Shown here in pieces: positions 16,062-24,951 of a stretch of DNA of 64,000 nucleotides (position 1 is its first letter; the number at the start of each line of letters is the position of its first letter). The notes beneath the pieces are model-generated. The model saw nothing but the letters and a program-made list of their open reading frames with translations, made no database searches and was not told the origin of the DNA. The translations under genes were made by a program, and so were the position numbers. The stretch is taken from positions 62,001 through 126,000 of the forward strand of contig JAHBXC010000004.1 of the NCBI GenBank assembly GCA_019636675.1. Direction: 5' to 3'. The stretch is from Phycisphaeraceae bacterium (lineage in GTDB: Bacteria; Planctomycetota; Phycisphaerae; Phycisphaerales; UBA1924).

Positions 16062-17231
16062 ATGGAAACGAAGATGCCCCTCCGCCGCCCCTTTGCCGAC
16101 CGGCTTCGCAGCGTTCTCCTGACGACGGGCGCGTGCGCCGGCCTCGGCGCGTCGATCCTCGCGACGGGCTGCGCGTCCTCGCCTCGCGATCGGGAGTCTG
16201 ACAGCGTGCTGAGCGGCGCGGGCGTCCCGGCGCGCGAGCTGGGGCCCTATGAGCGCCTCGGCTACCGGATCGAGTGGAAGGGGCTGCCGGTGGTCTCCCG
16301 GCGCCAGACCCCGATGTTCGTGGATGTCTTCGGCGACCGCGTGGTTTTCCAGGACACCGGGAACACGATGACCGTCATGGACGCCGCCACCGGGCGGAGC
16401 ATCTGGGCGGCCGAGGTCGACAACCCCAGTTCGAGGTTCATCGGCAACGCGCGCCAGGGCGACCGCCTGTTCAGCTCGTCGGACAACGAGTTGTTCGTCC
16501 TCGACATCCGGACCGGTGAGATCCTCGAGCGCCACCGGCTGGCCGTCGTCGCGAACTCCGGGCCCACCCTTGCCGGGAACATCGCCTGCTTCGGCGGGTC
16601 GGCCGGGCAGCTGCTGGGGCACAACCTCGCGTCGAGTTTCAAGCTGTGGGGCTACCAGCTCGACGGCGCGATCACCGCCCGGCCCGTGATCGTGGGCGAC
16701 ACGGTCGCCGCGGTCAGCCAGCGGGGCGAGGTGGTCTTCGTCAACCCAGCCAACGGCTCGTCCACCGGCATCACCCGGATCTTCAGTGGGCTCGCGAACA
16801 ACCCTGTCGCCGGCGACGGGACGCTCTTCATCGCCGGCACGGACCAGTCGGTCTACGCCTTCAGCCCCGAGGGCGGTCGCCAGCTCTGGCGCGTCCGAAC
16901 CCCCTACCCGATCGTGGACCAGCCCAGCTTCGTCAACGGTCGCCTGTATGTGCACGTGCCCAACGAGGGCATCACCGCCTACGCCGCCGGCTCGGGCGCC
17001 GTCCTGTGGAGAAACGCGGAAGCCCGGGGCACGGTGCTGGGCGTGCGTGCCGGTCGCCTGATCGTGTGGGATGGCGCGACGGCGTATGTCCTCGACCAGG
17101 ACCGGGGCGAAACCATCGAGAAGGTCCCCCTCAGCGGCGTGCACACGCTCCTGATGACCCAGCCGGTCGACGGCGACCTGTACGTCGTGATGCGCGACGG
17201 ATGGGTCGAGCGCCACTCTCCTCGCCGCTGA
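16062..17231 (+). CDS. PQQ-propeller lipoprotein (BamB-like)
   Basis: A 389-residue lipoprotein. The signal sequence ends in a lipobox, ILATGC, with the acylated Cys near residue 37. The remainder is a beta-propeller made of PQQ-type blades (GDRVVFQDTGNTMTVMDAATGRSIW; NELFVLDIRTGEILERH; GEVVFVNPANGSS; QSVYAFSPEGGRQLWRVRTPYP; GAVLWRNAEARG). This layout is that of BamB, the scaffold lipoprotein of the outer-membrane barrel assembly machine, but many PQQ-propeller proteins share it. Neighbours are also envelope genes, which is consistent. No cofactor-binding residues can be claimed. Start ATG 16062; a second ATG 12 nt on (MPLRR) is equally possible. Confidence 0.78.
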   Translation: METKMPLRRPFADRLRSVLLTTGACAGLGASILATGCASSPRDRESDSVLSGAGVPARELGPYERLGYRIEWKGLPVVSRRQTPMFVDVFGDRVVFQDTGNTMTVMDAATGRSIWAAEVDNPSSRFIGNARQGDRLFSSSDNELFVLDIRTGEILERHRLAVVANSGPTLAGNIACFGGSAGQLLGHNLASSFKLWGYQLDGAITARPVIVGDTVAAVSQRGEVVFVNPANGSSTGITRIFSGLANNPVAGDGTLFIAGTDQSVYAFSPEGGRQLWRVRTPYPIVDQPSFVNGRLYVHVPNEGITAYAAGSGAVLWRNAEARGTVLGVRAGRLIVWDGATAYVLDQDRGETIEKVPLSGVHTLLMTQPVDGDLYVVMRDGWVERHSPRR

Positions 17232-17498
17232 CGCCTGTCGCGGAGTTTTCCCGGTGTCGGGGCGCGTGCGGGTTGACTGCCCCGCGCTTCGCCGGGACAC
17301 TCCGCAACCCTCCGGGGCTGTCACGAGGCGGACCGACCGCCCGGGCGACCCCGGAGCGTCGTTCTGCAACCCCCCGTCGCCGCGAGGCGTACCGGTGCGC
17401 TCCGGGATCACTCATCCCCCCGATCGCCCCGGGCTCGCGTCCGAAGGGCTGTCACCGCCTGCTCTCCCCTGCCCCGCTCCTGAAGGACACGCCAACGC

Positions 17499-18869
17499 AT
17501 GGCCTCGAAGACATCTGCCAACACCGGAACGCTCGTGTTCGTCGGGCTCCTGGCGGTCGCGACCGTCGGTCTGTTCGTCAGCAGCGTGGTGTTCTTCGCG
17601 AAGACCAACCGCCTGACGAACGAGCTGGCGGCGGCCAGGACCGACCAGCAGTTCGTGATCTCGGCCGACCAGCGCGCCCAGTACGAGGCGATGCTGCGCG
17701 AAGCCCAGTCGAAGCGGACCACGCTCGTGGGCATGCTCGCCGATCAGAACGCCCAGGCGATGCGCCGCATCACCGGCTCGGAGCGCTCCACGATCGAGCA
17801 GCTCAACCAGCGGCTGTCGGGCATCGAGGGGGCCCAGTCCACCCCGGTGCTCACGATCCTGGGCAATGTCCAGAACCAGCTCCAGGCCATGACGCGCGAG
17901 CGCGACCAGGCCCGCGCCGCCGCCGAGCGAGCCCAGGCCGATCTGACCAACGAGGTCGAGGCCCGTCGCCTGGCGCAGCAGCAGTTCGAGCAGTCCCTCG
18001 CCGCCGCCAACGCCGAGCTGGGCCAGTACAAGGCCGAGGTCGAGAGCTATCGCGGCAGCATGACGCAGACGATCGCGGCCAACAACGAGCGCGTTGACGA
18101 GATCCGTCGCGACGCGTCCGATCGCGTCGCGCTGCTCAGCGACCAGATCGAGCGCCTGCGCGAGGAGAACCTCATCCGTCAGGGCCAGATCGACAGCCTG
18201 CGCGCCCAGCGCAGCAGCGAGCTGCTCCGGCCCCAGAACGAGGCCTCGCTCGTCGACGGCCGCATCGTCAGCGTCAACCCCTCGACCAACGAGGCGTTCA
18301 TCGACCTCACCACCCGCGACCGTCTCGTGCTGGGCATGACCTTCGAGGTCTACGACAACGCCAGCGCGATCCGCCCCGACGCCGACGGGAATTACCCGCG
18401 CGGCAAGGCGACCGGCGAGGTCATCCGCGTCTCCGACAACTCGTCGGTGCTCCGCCTGATCCGGCAGAACCGCGGCAACCCCGTGATCAGCGGCGACGTG
18501 ATCGCCAACGCCGCCTACGACCCGCGCAAGTCCTACAGCTTCGTCGTGTTCGGCGCGTTCGACACCGACGGCGACGGCGTCGCGACGCAGCAGGAGGGCG
18601 AGAACATCCGCGCGATCATCCGCAACTGGGGCGGGAAGATCCAGGACGACATCGTGGGCGACACGGACTTCCTCGTGCTGGGCGAGCGCCCCGCCGTCCC
18701 GCCGCAGCCCCCGATCGACGCCCCCTACGCCGTCGTGCAGGAATACGCCCGTCTCGAGCGCGCCAGCCGCGAGTACGACCGCCTGTTCAACGTCGCGCAG
18801 ACGACCGGCATCCCGATCCTGAACAAGAACCGCCTCTACACGCTGACCGGGCTCTACTCGCGTCGCTGA
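17499..18869 (+). CDS. Membrane-anchored coiled-coil protein with a BRCT-like C-terminal region
   Basis: A 456-residue protein not assigned to a named family. The order is: an N-terminal transmembrane anchor (residues 12-33, VFVGLLAVATVGLFVSSVVF); a long heptad-patterned coiled coil (about 35-245; Glu, Gln, Ala and Arg rich); a small beta domain (about 250-345: GRIVSVNPSTNEAFIDL, LVLGMTFEVYD, GEVIRVSDNSSVLRL); then KSYSFVVFGAFDTDGDG, ENIRAIIRNWGGKIQDD and TDFLVLGERP (about 346-402). The last part has the shape of a BRCT domain (strand, helix, GGK turn, TDFLVLGE strand). AAGGA lies 10 nt before the ATG. It sits between the PQQ lipoprotein and the LpxL-like gene. A structural envelope role is inferred only. 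Confidence 0.75.
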   Translation: MASKTSANTGTLVFVGLLAVATVGLFVSSVVFFAKTNRLTNELAAARTDQQFVISADQRAQYEAMLREAQSKRTTLVGMLADQNAQAMRRITGSERSTIEQLNQRLSGIEGAQSTPVLTILGNVQNQLQAMTRERDQARAAAERAQADLTNEVEARRLAQQQFEQSLAAANAELGQYKAEVESYRGSMTQTIAANNERVDEIRRDASDRVALLSDQIERLREENLIRQGQIDSLRAQRSSELLRPQNEASLVDGRIVSVNPSTNEAFIDLTTRDRLVLGMTFEVYDNASAIRPDADGNYPRGKATGEVIRVSDNSSVLRLIRQNRGNPVISGDVIANAAYDPRKSYSFVVFGAFDTDGDGVATQQEGENIRAIIRNWGGKIQDDIVGDTDFLVLGERPAVPPQPPIDAPYAVVQEYARLERASREYDRLFNVAQTTGIPILNKNRLYTLTGLYSRR

Positions 18870-18891
18870 TCGCGAGGGCCGCGTCCGCGTC

Positions 18892-20055
18892 GTGAACGCC
18901 TCGAGCACCCAACCCTGGGAATCGGACTGGAACGCGAAGGACGCGGCCATCTACGCCGCGCTGCGCGCAGGCGTCGGGCTGCTGGGCGCGTGCCCGGTCT
19001 CGTCGAACATGGCCTTCATGCGCGCCTTCGCCAGCGGGTTCGCGCGCATGCCCTTCAACCGGTCGAAACTGGAGCGGGCGCTCGACAACCTGCGCTGGTG
19101 CTTCCCCGACTGGGACGAGCAGCGCGTCTACAACGCCGGCATCGACGCGTACCGGCACCTCGCCTCGCTCGCGGCCGAAGCCATCGCCACCCCCTCGCGC
19201 ATCACGCCGGAGCACTGGGCGCACTACATCGAGCTCGAGAACGTGCGCGACGCCCTGCGCGTGCTGCTCGACAGGCCCCCCTGTCTTCTCATCACCGGGC
19301 ACTGCGGCAACTGGGAGATCCTGGGCTACGCGATGGGCCTGCTCGGCTTCCGCGTCCACGCGCTGTACAGACCCCTCGACCTGCGCGCCGCCGACCGCTG
19401 GGCCCGCGAGGTCCGGGGAAACCGCGGCCTGTTCCTCATCGACAAGTTCGGCGCGTCGCGCGAACTCCCCGTCGTCCTCGATCGGGGCGAGCTCATCGGC
19501 TTCGTCGCCGATCAGAACGCAGGGGGGCGCGGCGTGTTCGTGCCCTTCTTCGACCGGCTCGCGTCGACCTACAAGTCGATTGCGCTCCTCGCCCAGCGCT
19601 ACCACGCCCCGATCGTCTGCGGCCAGGCGATCCGCCTGGGCAAAGAGGGCCTCGACCCGCCGGAGCGGATCCGCGACCAGACATTCCGCTACAAGATCCA
19701 CGTCTCGGACATCATCCTCCCCGAGCACTGGGAGGGCCAGCCCGACCCGACTTTCTACATCAGCGCGCGGTATCGCGCCGCGATCGAGGGCATGATCCGC
19801 GCGAACCCCTCGCAGCACCTCTGGATGCACCGGCACTGGAAGGCCCGCCCGCCCCATGAGATGTCTGGCAAGCCCTTCCCGGCGCGCCTGCGAGAGAAGA
19901 TCGAAGCCCTGCCCTGGATGACCCCCGAGCGCGTCGAGCGGCTCGTCGAGCGCAGCGCGCTCGACGCGTCGACGATCGCGAACGCGTCGCGCACACACGC
20001 ACCACCCGCCTCCGGCCCCGACGAGGACGAGCGAGACCCGCTCTCCGGCCTCTAG
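18892..20055 (+). CDS. LpxL/HtrB-family lysophospholipid (lipid A) acyltransferase
   Basis: Inner-membrane acyltransferase. LpxL/HtrB members transfer acyl chains from acyl-ACP to a lipid A precursor, and relatives acylate other glycolipids. It has 387 residues; the catalytic HX4E motif is GHCGNWE (His137, Glu142), followed by FVADQNAGGRGVFVPFFDRLASTY, the donor loop typical of this family, and WMHRHWKARP near the C-terminus, where LpxL proteins have HRRW-type wording. Start GTG 18892 lies 22 nt after the preceding stop. The C-terminal 35 residues are a variable tail. It implies an outer membrane with lipid A or a similar lipid; no lpxA-D genes are in this window, so the substrate is inferred. 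Confidence 0.82.
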   Translation: MNASSTQPWESDWNAKDAAIYAALRAGVGLLGACPVSSNMAFMRAFASGFARMPFNRSKLERALDNLRWCFPDWDEQRVYNAGIDAYRHLASLAAEAIATPSRITPEHWAHYIELENVRDALRVLLDRPPCLLITGHCGNWEILGYAMGLLGFRVHALYRPLDLRAADRWAREVRGNRGLFLIDKFGASRELPVVLDRGELIGFVADQNAGGRGVFVPFFDRLASTYKSIALLAQRYHAPIVCGQAIRLGKEGLDPPERIRDQTFRYKIHVSDIILPEHWEGQPDPTFYISARYRAAIEGMIRANPSQHLWMHRHWKARPPHEMSGKPFPARLREKIEALPWMTPERVERLVERSALDASTIANASRTHAPPASGPDEDERDPLSGL

Positions 20056-20083
20056 AATCACGCTATCCCCCCAGGAGCGCCCC

Positions 20084-20416
20084 TTGGCCAAGATCCGTCA
20101 ACTCGTGGTGATGTCCGACCCGGCGACCGCCAAGGGCAAGCCGCTCGGGACGCAGCGCGACCTCGTGCGCACGCTCTCGCGCTTCAATACCTCGCCCGAC
20201 GGATCGGAAGAAACGCGATCGCTCGCGTTCGGCCCGGGGTTCATCGCGCAGTTCCCGATGACCGGCGACGACCGCGACGAGGTCAAGCAGTTCCTCGTCG
20301 CGATCAACGAGTCGGACGTCGCGTGGCCCGTGCTCGCGCGTCTGCGGCGCGAGCTCGGCTGGGCGATGATGGACCCCGACAGCGGCAAGGTCTTCACCGC
20401 CGCCGACGACGCCTAA
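20084..20416 (+). CDS. Conserved-looking small protein of unknown function
   Basis: A 110-residue soluble protein (MAKIRQLVVMSDPATAKGKP ...) that I do not recognise. The start is TTG at 20084, supported by AGGAG 7-11 nt upstream and by a TAGAAT hexamer near 20053. It has no membrane segment or cysteine and is mixed alpha/beta by eye, with a GDDRDEVKQFLVAINESD helix and a WPVLARLRRELGW helix. Its 3' end overlaps the convergent glycosyltransferase gene by 4 nt (20413-20416). Coding is supported by the ribosome-binding site and by codon-position G+C like that of the neighbours. Confidence 0.7.
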   Translation: MAKIRQLVVMSDPATAKGKPLGTQRDLVRTLSRFNTSPDGSEETRSLAFGPGFIAQFPMTGDDRDEVKQFLVAINESDVAWPVLARLRRELGWAMMDPDSGKVFTAADDA

Positions 20417-21726
20417 ACCGTCGCCTTGGACGCCCCGTGCGCGCCGGCCCTGTTTCTCCGGCGCTCGTCGCGCTTGGAGCCCCGATCCACGAGTTCGTAC
20501 TCGCGCCCGCCCCATCGGACCGGCTTGCCGGCGCGCAGGTCGCGCGCCGCTTCGAAGAGAATCAGGATCGTGAGAATGTTGCCGGCCGGCGCCGCGGGAA
20601 GATAGCGGAGCAAGCCCTGCGACCTGTACAGGATCGCCAGGCAGATGAGGTAGGGCACGACCCCGTAGACGCCGCCGAACAGCATGAGCACGCTCCCGGT
20701 CTCGGTCCGCGCGTCGAAGGTTTCCATGCACCCAAACGCCAGCATCGCGATCGCGGCGCCGGGCAGCAGGAGGTGCGCCATCGCCTTGCGCATCGCGTAC
20801 GCGCGCAGCCGCGGCGAGCGGCGCGACGAGGACTCGATGAAGATCCGCTTCCACCCGTTGCGATAGGCGCGGTACGAGTCGTACATCCTGCACAGCAGCA
20901 GGCCCTCGGCCAGAAGCACCCCGGCGCGCATGCCCAGTCGCTTCATGCGGCGAGCGATCGCGACATCCTCCAGCACGCTCTCGCGCACCGACTCGACGCC
21001 ACCGAACCCGTGGTACGCCGGCGCGCGGAACAGCATGAACTGCCCGTTCGCCATCGCGCGAGGACGCACCTCGCGGTTCGCCGACTGGAGCGGGTACTGG
21101 CGGATCAGCTCGAGCGTGGTCATCGGCTGGACGACGCGCTCGAACCACTTCTCGGTGCTCAGGGTGCTCCACAGACTGAGCAGGTCGAGCCCGCGCTCCT
21201 GGAGGATCGCGGCGCACGCGCGCACACATCGCGGGTCGAGCTCGGTGTCGGCGTCGATGAACAGGATCATGTCCGCGTCGCGCGCGCTGCGCGAACGCGT
21301 GACCCCCGAATGCAGCGCGTGCACCTTCCCGGCCCAGTCGCTCGGGCACTCGCGCACCTCGAGGATCTCGACCCTCGGGTCGATCTCTCCGGCTTCAGTC
21401 GTCGAGGCGCGCTCGATCACGCCCCTCGTGTCGTCCGTGCAGCGGTCGAGCACGAACACCACGCGCAGCGACGGGTGGTCCTGCGCCAGCAGCGAGCGCG
21501 TGACGGTCGCGACCGACGCGGCCTCGTTGTAGCAGGGCACAACGACGCACACAGACATGGGCTCGCCCGATCCGTGCGCCGGGGCCGGCAGCGAGAGGCC
21601 CGCGCGAGCGGAAAAGTTGCCGCGCAGCCCCCCCAGGATGCGCGCCAGCCCGATCGTCCAGTACACGCCACAGCCGACGGCGAGCACGAACAGGCCTCCC
21701 CCCACGATGTCGACCAGCAGACTCAT
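20413..21726 (-). CDS. Family 2 glycosyltransferase, membrane-bound
   Basis: A GT-A glycosyltransferase of 437 residues between an N-terminal membrane helix (LLVDIVGGGLFVLAVGCGVYWTI) and two or three C-terminal helices (HLLLPGAAIAMLAF; GVYGVVPYLICLAILY). The catalytic domain has VCVVVPCYNEAASVATV, the donor Asp in VFVLDRCTDDT, CPSDWAGKVHALHSG, the DxD-type metal site DADTELD, the acceptor region SVLEDVAIARRMKRLG (ED motif) and the QXXRW-like RAYRNGWKRIF. The wording resembles hopanoid-associated HpnB and carotenoid glycosyltransferases, but no hopanoid or carotenoid genes are adjacent. ATG is the complement of 21724-21726; TACCTT (21740-21735) ends 8 nt upstream and no Shine-Dalgarno is seen. 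Confidence 0.85.
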   Translation of the reverse strand: MSLLVDIVGGGLFVLAVGCGVYWTIGLARILGGLRGNFSARAGLSLPAPAHGSGEPMSVCVVVPCYNEAASVATVTRSLLAQDHPSLRVVFVLDRCTDDTRGVIERASTTEAGEIDPRVEILEVRECPSDWAGKVHALHSGVTRSRSARDADMILFIDADTELDPRCVRACAAILQERGLDLLSLWSTLSTEKWFERVVQPMTTLELIRQYPLQSANREVRPRAMANGQFMLFRAPAYHGFGGVESVRESVLEDVAIARRMKRLGMRAGVLLAEGLLLCRMYDSYRAYRNGWKRIFIESSSRRSPRLRAYAMRKAMAHLLLPGAAIAMLAFGCMETFDARTETGSVLMLFGGVYGVVPYLICLAILYRSQGLLRYLPAAPAGNILTILILFEAARDLRAGKPVRWGGREYELVDRGSKRDERRRNRAGAHGASKATV

Positions 21727-21790
21727 GCGCCCACAAGGTACGCGCAACGGGCTCTCGACGCGCGCCCCGTGCGCGGGGATATCGTCACCC

Positions 21791-22594
21791 GTGCCCACGA
21801 ACGCCCTGCGCGTGCGAGTCCGATCGACCTCGGGGACTCCCCCGGCGCTGGCGGTCTTCGATCGCGCCGGGGTCCGCGCCGTCGACCGCGCCGCGATCGA
21901 GGAGCTCGACCTCCCCGGCGTCGCATTGATGGAGAACGCCGCCGCGACGCTCGCGCAGGTCAGCGATGAAATGCTCACGGCGCGAGGCGCGCCCGCCGAC
22001 GCGCGGGCGCTCATCCTCGCCGGGCCTGGGAACAACGGCGGCGACGGCTTCGCCGCGGCACGCCGCCTGCGCAACGCCGGCCGGACCGTCATCGTCGCGA
22101 CGCTGGGCGAGCCGCGCGACGCCGACTCGGACGCGTCGATCAACCTCCGCGTCTTGCGCGGCTTGCGCGCACCGGCCGTCGAGATCCACGCGATCCACGC
22201 CCGGCCCACCCGGGCGCTCGATGCGATCGTCGACGCGCCGGGCGAGCCCATGATCGTCATCGACGCGATGCTCGGAACCGGGCTCGACCGGACGCTCGCC
22301 GACCCGTTCCTCGACGCCGTGCGCTGGCTGAACGCCCTGCGAGCGCGCCGGGGGACGCTCGTGGTCGCGGCCGACATCCCCACCGGGCTCGACGCCGACA
22401 CCGGGGAGACGCTGGGCGACGCGGTCCGGGCCGACGCCACGGTGACCTTCGCGGGTCTCAAAGCGGGCTTCCTCGCGCCCGGAGCGCGTGCGTTTCTGGG
22501 AGAGGTCACGGTCGCCGACATCGGGGCGCCGCGCGAGCTGCTCGACCGCTTCGGGCGTCCGGTCGCTCCGGGCGAGGTCGAGCGGCTCCCCTGA
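21791..22594 (+). CDS. nnrE: NAD(P)H-hydrate epimerase (YjeF N-terminal domain)
   Basis: Repairs NAD(P)HX by interconverting the R and S epimers. It has 267 residues. The YjeF_N signature is complete: AVFDRAGVRAVDRAAIEEL, GVALMENAA, LILAGPGNNGGDGFAAARRL, VIDAMLGTGLDR, ADIPTGLDADTG and DATVTFAGLKAGFLAPGA. The C-terminal dehydratase (NnrD) domain that is often fused is missing, so this is a stand-alone epimerase, and no nnrD is in view. Start GTG 21791 is preceded by TATCGT (21780-21785) with a 5-nt gap and no Shine-Dalgarno. It is divergent from the GT2 gene, with only 64 bp between the two starts. Confidence 0.9.
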   Translation: MPTNALRVRVRSTSGTPPALAVFDRAGVRAVDRAAIEELDLPGVALMENAAATLAQVSDEMLTARGAPADARALILAGPGNNGGDGFAAARRLRNAGRTVIVATLGEPRDADSDASINLRVLRGLRAPAVEIHAIHARPTRALDAIVDAPGEPMIVIDAMLGTGLDRTLADPFLDAVRWLNALRARRGTLVVAADIPTGLDADTGETLGDAVRADATVTFAGLKAGFLAPGARAFLGEVTVADIGAPRELLDRFGRPVAPGEVERLP

Positions 22595-22682
22595 GACGAC
22601 TCGGGTCCGAGAACCCGGCTGTTTCGCGAGGATTCACGCCGCGACATCGCGCGTTCGGCCCAGCGTCGTGTAGACTTTTGCC

Positions 22683-23273
22683 ATGCAGCGCGGAACGAGC
22701 ACCCCCCAGAGAGCCGAAGGGCGCCCAGCGCCCGGCGCAGCGCCTGCGCGCTGCGTGGTCCTCTGCGCGCCCGAGACGCCGGCGCCCGGGGTCCTCCTCG
22801 CGGCGCTGGGGCGACGAGGGGTCGAGGCGATCCTGGCCGGCGACCCCTTCGCCGCCATGCTGGCGCTCACCAGAGCAACTCACGAGTGCTCGCCCGCCTC
22901 GGACCGCCACCCGGCGCTGATCGTGGTCGAGCCGGCCCGCCACGGCGTCGGCTCGCTGGAAGACCTGCTCGACGCCGCCGCTCGGCGCACCCCCGGGCTG
23001 GTGATCTGGGAGTATGACGAGCGCGAACGCCCGCCGCTGCGCGCCTGGGTCGCCCCGGGCGCCGCCAGGCGGGCGGCGAACGACCCGGGCGTCGTGGTCG
23101 TACCACCCCGGTCACGCGCCGTCGCGAAGCCGGCGCTCCGCCTGACCGACGCCCCTGCGCCCCACGAGCCGATCGACGAGCACGACGCCGCCGATCCGCG
23201 TGAGAACCTGCTGAGCGACGAGGAACTCTCGATGCTCCTCGCCGACGAACCGAACGACCACGACCCGCGATGA
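22683..23273 (+). CDS. Receiver-like protein of unknown function paired with a diguanylate cyclase
   Basis: A 196-residue protein. After a Pro-rich N-terminus, residues about 24-140 alternate hydrophobic strands and helices like a response-regulator receiver (CVVLCAPETPAPGVLLAALG; ALIVVEPARHG; GLVIWEYDERE), but the expected phosphorylated Asp position reads Glu-Pro, so it looks like a pseudo-receiver. The C-terminal 60 residues are acidic and probably disordered. It overlaps the next gene by 4 nt (ATGA), whose N-terminus has the same kind of fold, so the two probably act together. ATG 22683 has TAGACT (22671-22676) ending 6 nt upstream and no Shine-Dalgarno. Confidence 0.68.
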   Translation: MQRGTSTPQRAEGRPAPGAAPARCVVLCAPETPAPGVLLAALGRRGVEAILAGDPFAAMLALTRATHECSPASDRHPALIVVEPARHGVGSLEDLLDAAARRTPGLVIWEYDERERPPLRAWVAPGAARRAANDPGVVVVPPRSRAVAKPALRLTDAPAPHEPIDEHDAADPRENLLSDEELSMLLADEPNDHDPR

Positions 23274-24553
23274 CGACGCACCCGACTCCAGCCAACCCGC
23301 CGATCCGCGTGCTGCTCGTGGGCGCAGAGCCCGCGCGTTCGCTGCGCGCCGACGAGGGCGTCGAGCTGATCCGGGTGCGCAGCGCCGTGGACGCGATCGC
23401 GGAGCTTGCCGACCCCGGGGCGCCGGCCTCGGTCATCGCGCTGGGCGAGAACGCGCTCGACGAGCGCGAGATGCGCCCCTTCCTCGACGCGGCGCGCGAC
23501 GCGAACCCCAAGGCGACCATCCTGCTGTGCAGGCGCGACGGGGGGCGCTCGCTCAACGGCCTCTCGCGCGCGTTCGACCTCATCGTCGAGGGCCCGCTGA
23601 CGCCCGACGCCGTGCGCGCCCCTCGCGCCGCGCGCGAACCCGAGCCGACGCCCGTCGCGCAACCGACAAACCCTGCGCCGTCGCAGCCGCACGCGTCAAC
23701 GCGCGCCGCGTCGCTCGACGAAGAATCCGCCGATCTCGAGGCACTCCTCGCAGGCCACGACGCGACGGGCGTCTTCGTCGACGCCCTGCGCGCCCGGCTC
23801 GACGACCCGACACTCGCCTTCACGCGCGAGGGCGCCAAGACCCCCGGCGCGCGCACCAGCGTCGCCGTCGAGCGGCGCGGCTCGCCCTTCGGCGTGCTCT
23901 CCTCCGACCGGCTCAACGAGCACGCCCTGAGAGACGCCGCCGCCTGGCTCTCCCGCCGACTCGCCCTCGCCGAGCAGATGCGCCAACTCCGCGAGGCCGC
24001 CCTCACCGACCCGCTCACCGGCGCATGGAACCGGCGCTTCTTCGACCGCTACCTGCCCCAGACCCTCGAGGACGCGAAACGCCGGCGCCTCGAAGCGCAC
24101 CTCCTCGTGATCGATATCGATGACTTCAAGCACTTCAACGACCGCTACGGGCACGGCGCCGGCGACGAGATCCTGCGCGAGACCGTGCGGCTCCTGAAGT
24201 CCGTCATCCGCCCCTGCGATCGCGTCTGCCGCATCGGGGGCGACGAGTTCGCCGTCGTCTTCTACGAGCCCGAGGGCCCCCGCTCAGCGTCCGGCTCGCC
24301 CCAGACGCCTCTCTCGCTCAGCAAAGTCACCGCGCGCTTCCAGCGCCAGATCTGCGAGTGCCGCTTCCCCAAGCTGGGCGACGAAGCCCCGGAAGCCCTC
24401 ACCATTTCCGGAGGCCTCGCGACCTACCCGTGGGACGCGATCGACGCCCCCGCCCTCCTCGACCGGGCCGACCAGCTCGCCCTCGAGTCCAAGCGGGCCG
24501 GCAAGAGCGTCATCCTCTTCGGCCCCGGCTCCCAGGGCTGCAAGGAACGCTGA
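23270..24553 (+). CDS. GGDEF diguanylate cyclase with pseudo-receiver N-terminus
   Basis: Makes cyclic di-GMP from two GTP. It has 427 residues. Residues 10-105 form a receiver-like domain (RVLLVGAEPARSL, SVIALGENALDE, ATILLCRRDGG) without a clear phospho-acceptor Asp. A Pro/Ala linker follows, then a helix leading to DPLTGAWNRRFFDRYLP and the intact active site RIGGDEFAVVF near residue 323. RPCD lies five residues before GGDEF and matches the RxxD inhibitory site, so product inhibition is expected. No EAL or HD-GYP domain is present. Its ATG overlaps the stop of the preceding pseudo-receiver gene. Confidence 0.9.
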   Translation: MTTHPTPANPPIRVLLVGAEPARSLRADEGVELIRVRSAVDAIAELADPGAPASVIALGENALDEREMRPFLDAARDANPKATILLCRRDGGRSLNGLSRAFDLIVEGPLTPDAVRAPRAAREPEPTPVAQPTNPAPSQPHASTRAASLDEESADLEALLAGHDATGVFVDALRARLDDPTLAFTREGAKTPGARTSVAVERRGSPFGVLSSDRLNEHALRDAAAWLSRRLALAEQMRQLREAALTDPLTGAWNRRFFDRYLPQTLEDAKRRRLEAHLLVIDIDDFKHFNDRYGHGAGDEILRETVRLLKSVIRPCDRVCRIGGDEFAVVFYEPEGPRSASGSPQTPLSLSKVTARFQRQICECRFPKLGDEAPEALTISGGLATYPWDAIDAPALLDRADQLALESKRAGKSVILFGPGSQGCKER

Positions 24554-24737
24554 GCGACCCCCCGGAGATCGCCCCGCCCCCCGGGCGGACCGCGCACCGG
24601 GCAACCCCCTACACTTGCCCGACCATCGACCGTCCGAGCCCGCCTTGCCATTCTCGGCGTTGCTCTGCATGATGGTGAACCCCGGCGGGGCGCCCCGCCC
24701 CTTCGCCCTTACGACCCCCCCTTCGGAGAATCAGCCC

Positions 24738-24920
24738 GTGCAGGAATTCGAGCAGCTCAAGCAGCTTGTCCACGAGGCGGAAGAAGACCTGCGCAAGGCG
24801 GAGGGCGGCAACAAGGCCGCCGGAACCCGCGCGCGCAAGGCCATGCAGGACATCAAGAACCTCGCCCAGGATGTCCGCAAGAAGATCCTCGAGCTCCGCT
24901 CCGACGACGCGGCGGCCTGA
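24738..24920 (+). CDS. Histone H1-like Hc1-type small protein
   Basis: A 60-residue, highly charged, all-helical protein. GTG 24738 is chosen because GGAG lies 8-12 nt upstream and the conserved region starts here; the frame is open upstream but that part is Pro-rich and unlike a protein. The segment EEDLRKAEGGNKAAGTRARKA, followed by an alternating Lys/Leu helix, matches the N-terminal half of chlamydial Hc1 (LLKAEKGNKAA-RVR pattern), which is also found in planctomycetes. The Lys/Ala-rich DNA-condensing tail of Chlamydia Hc1 is absent and the protein ends in acidic DDAAA. A nucleoid-associated role is inferred by family only. Confidence 0.72.
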   Translation: MQEFEQLKQLVHEAEEDLRKAEGGNKAAGTRARKAMQDIKNLAQDVRKKILELRSDDAAA

Positions 24921-24951
24921 ACACCGAGGACAAGTCGCGAATCCCATTATC

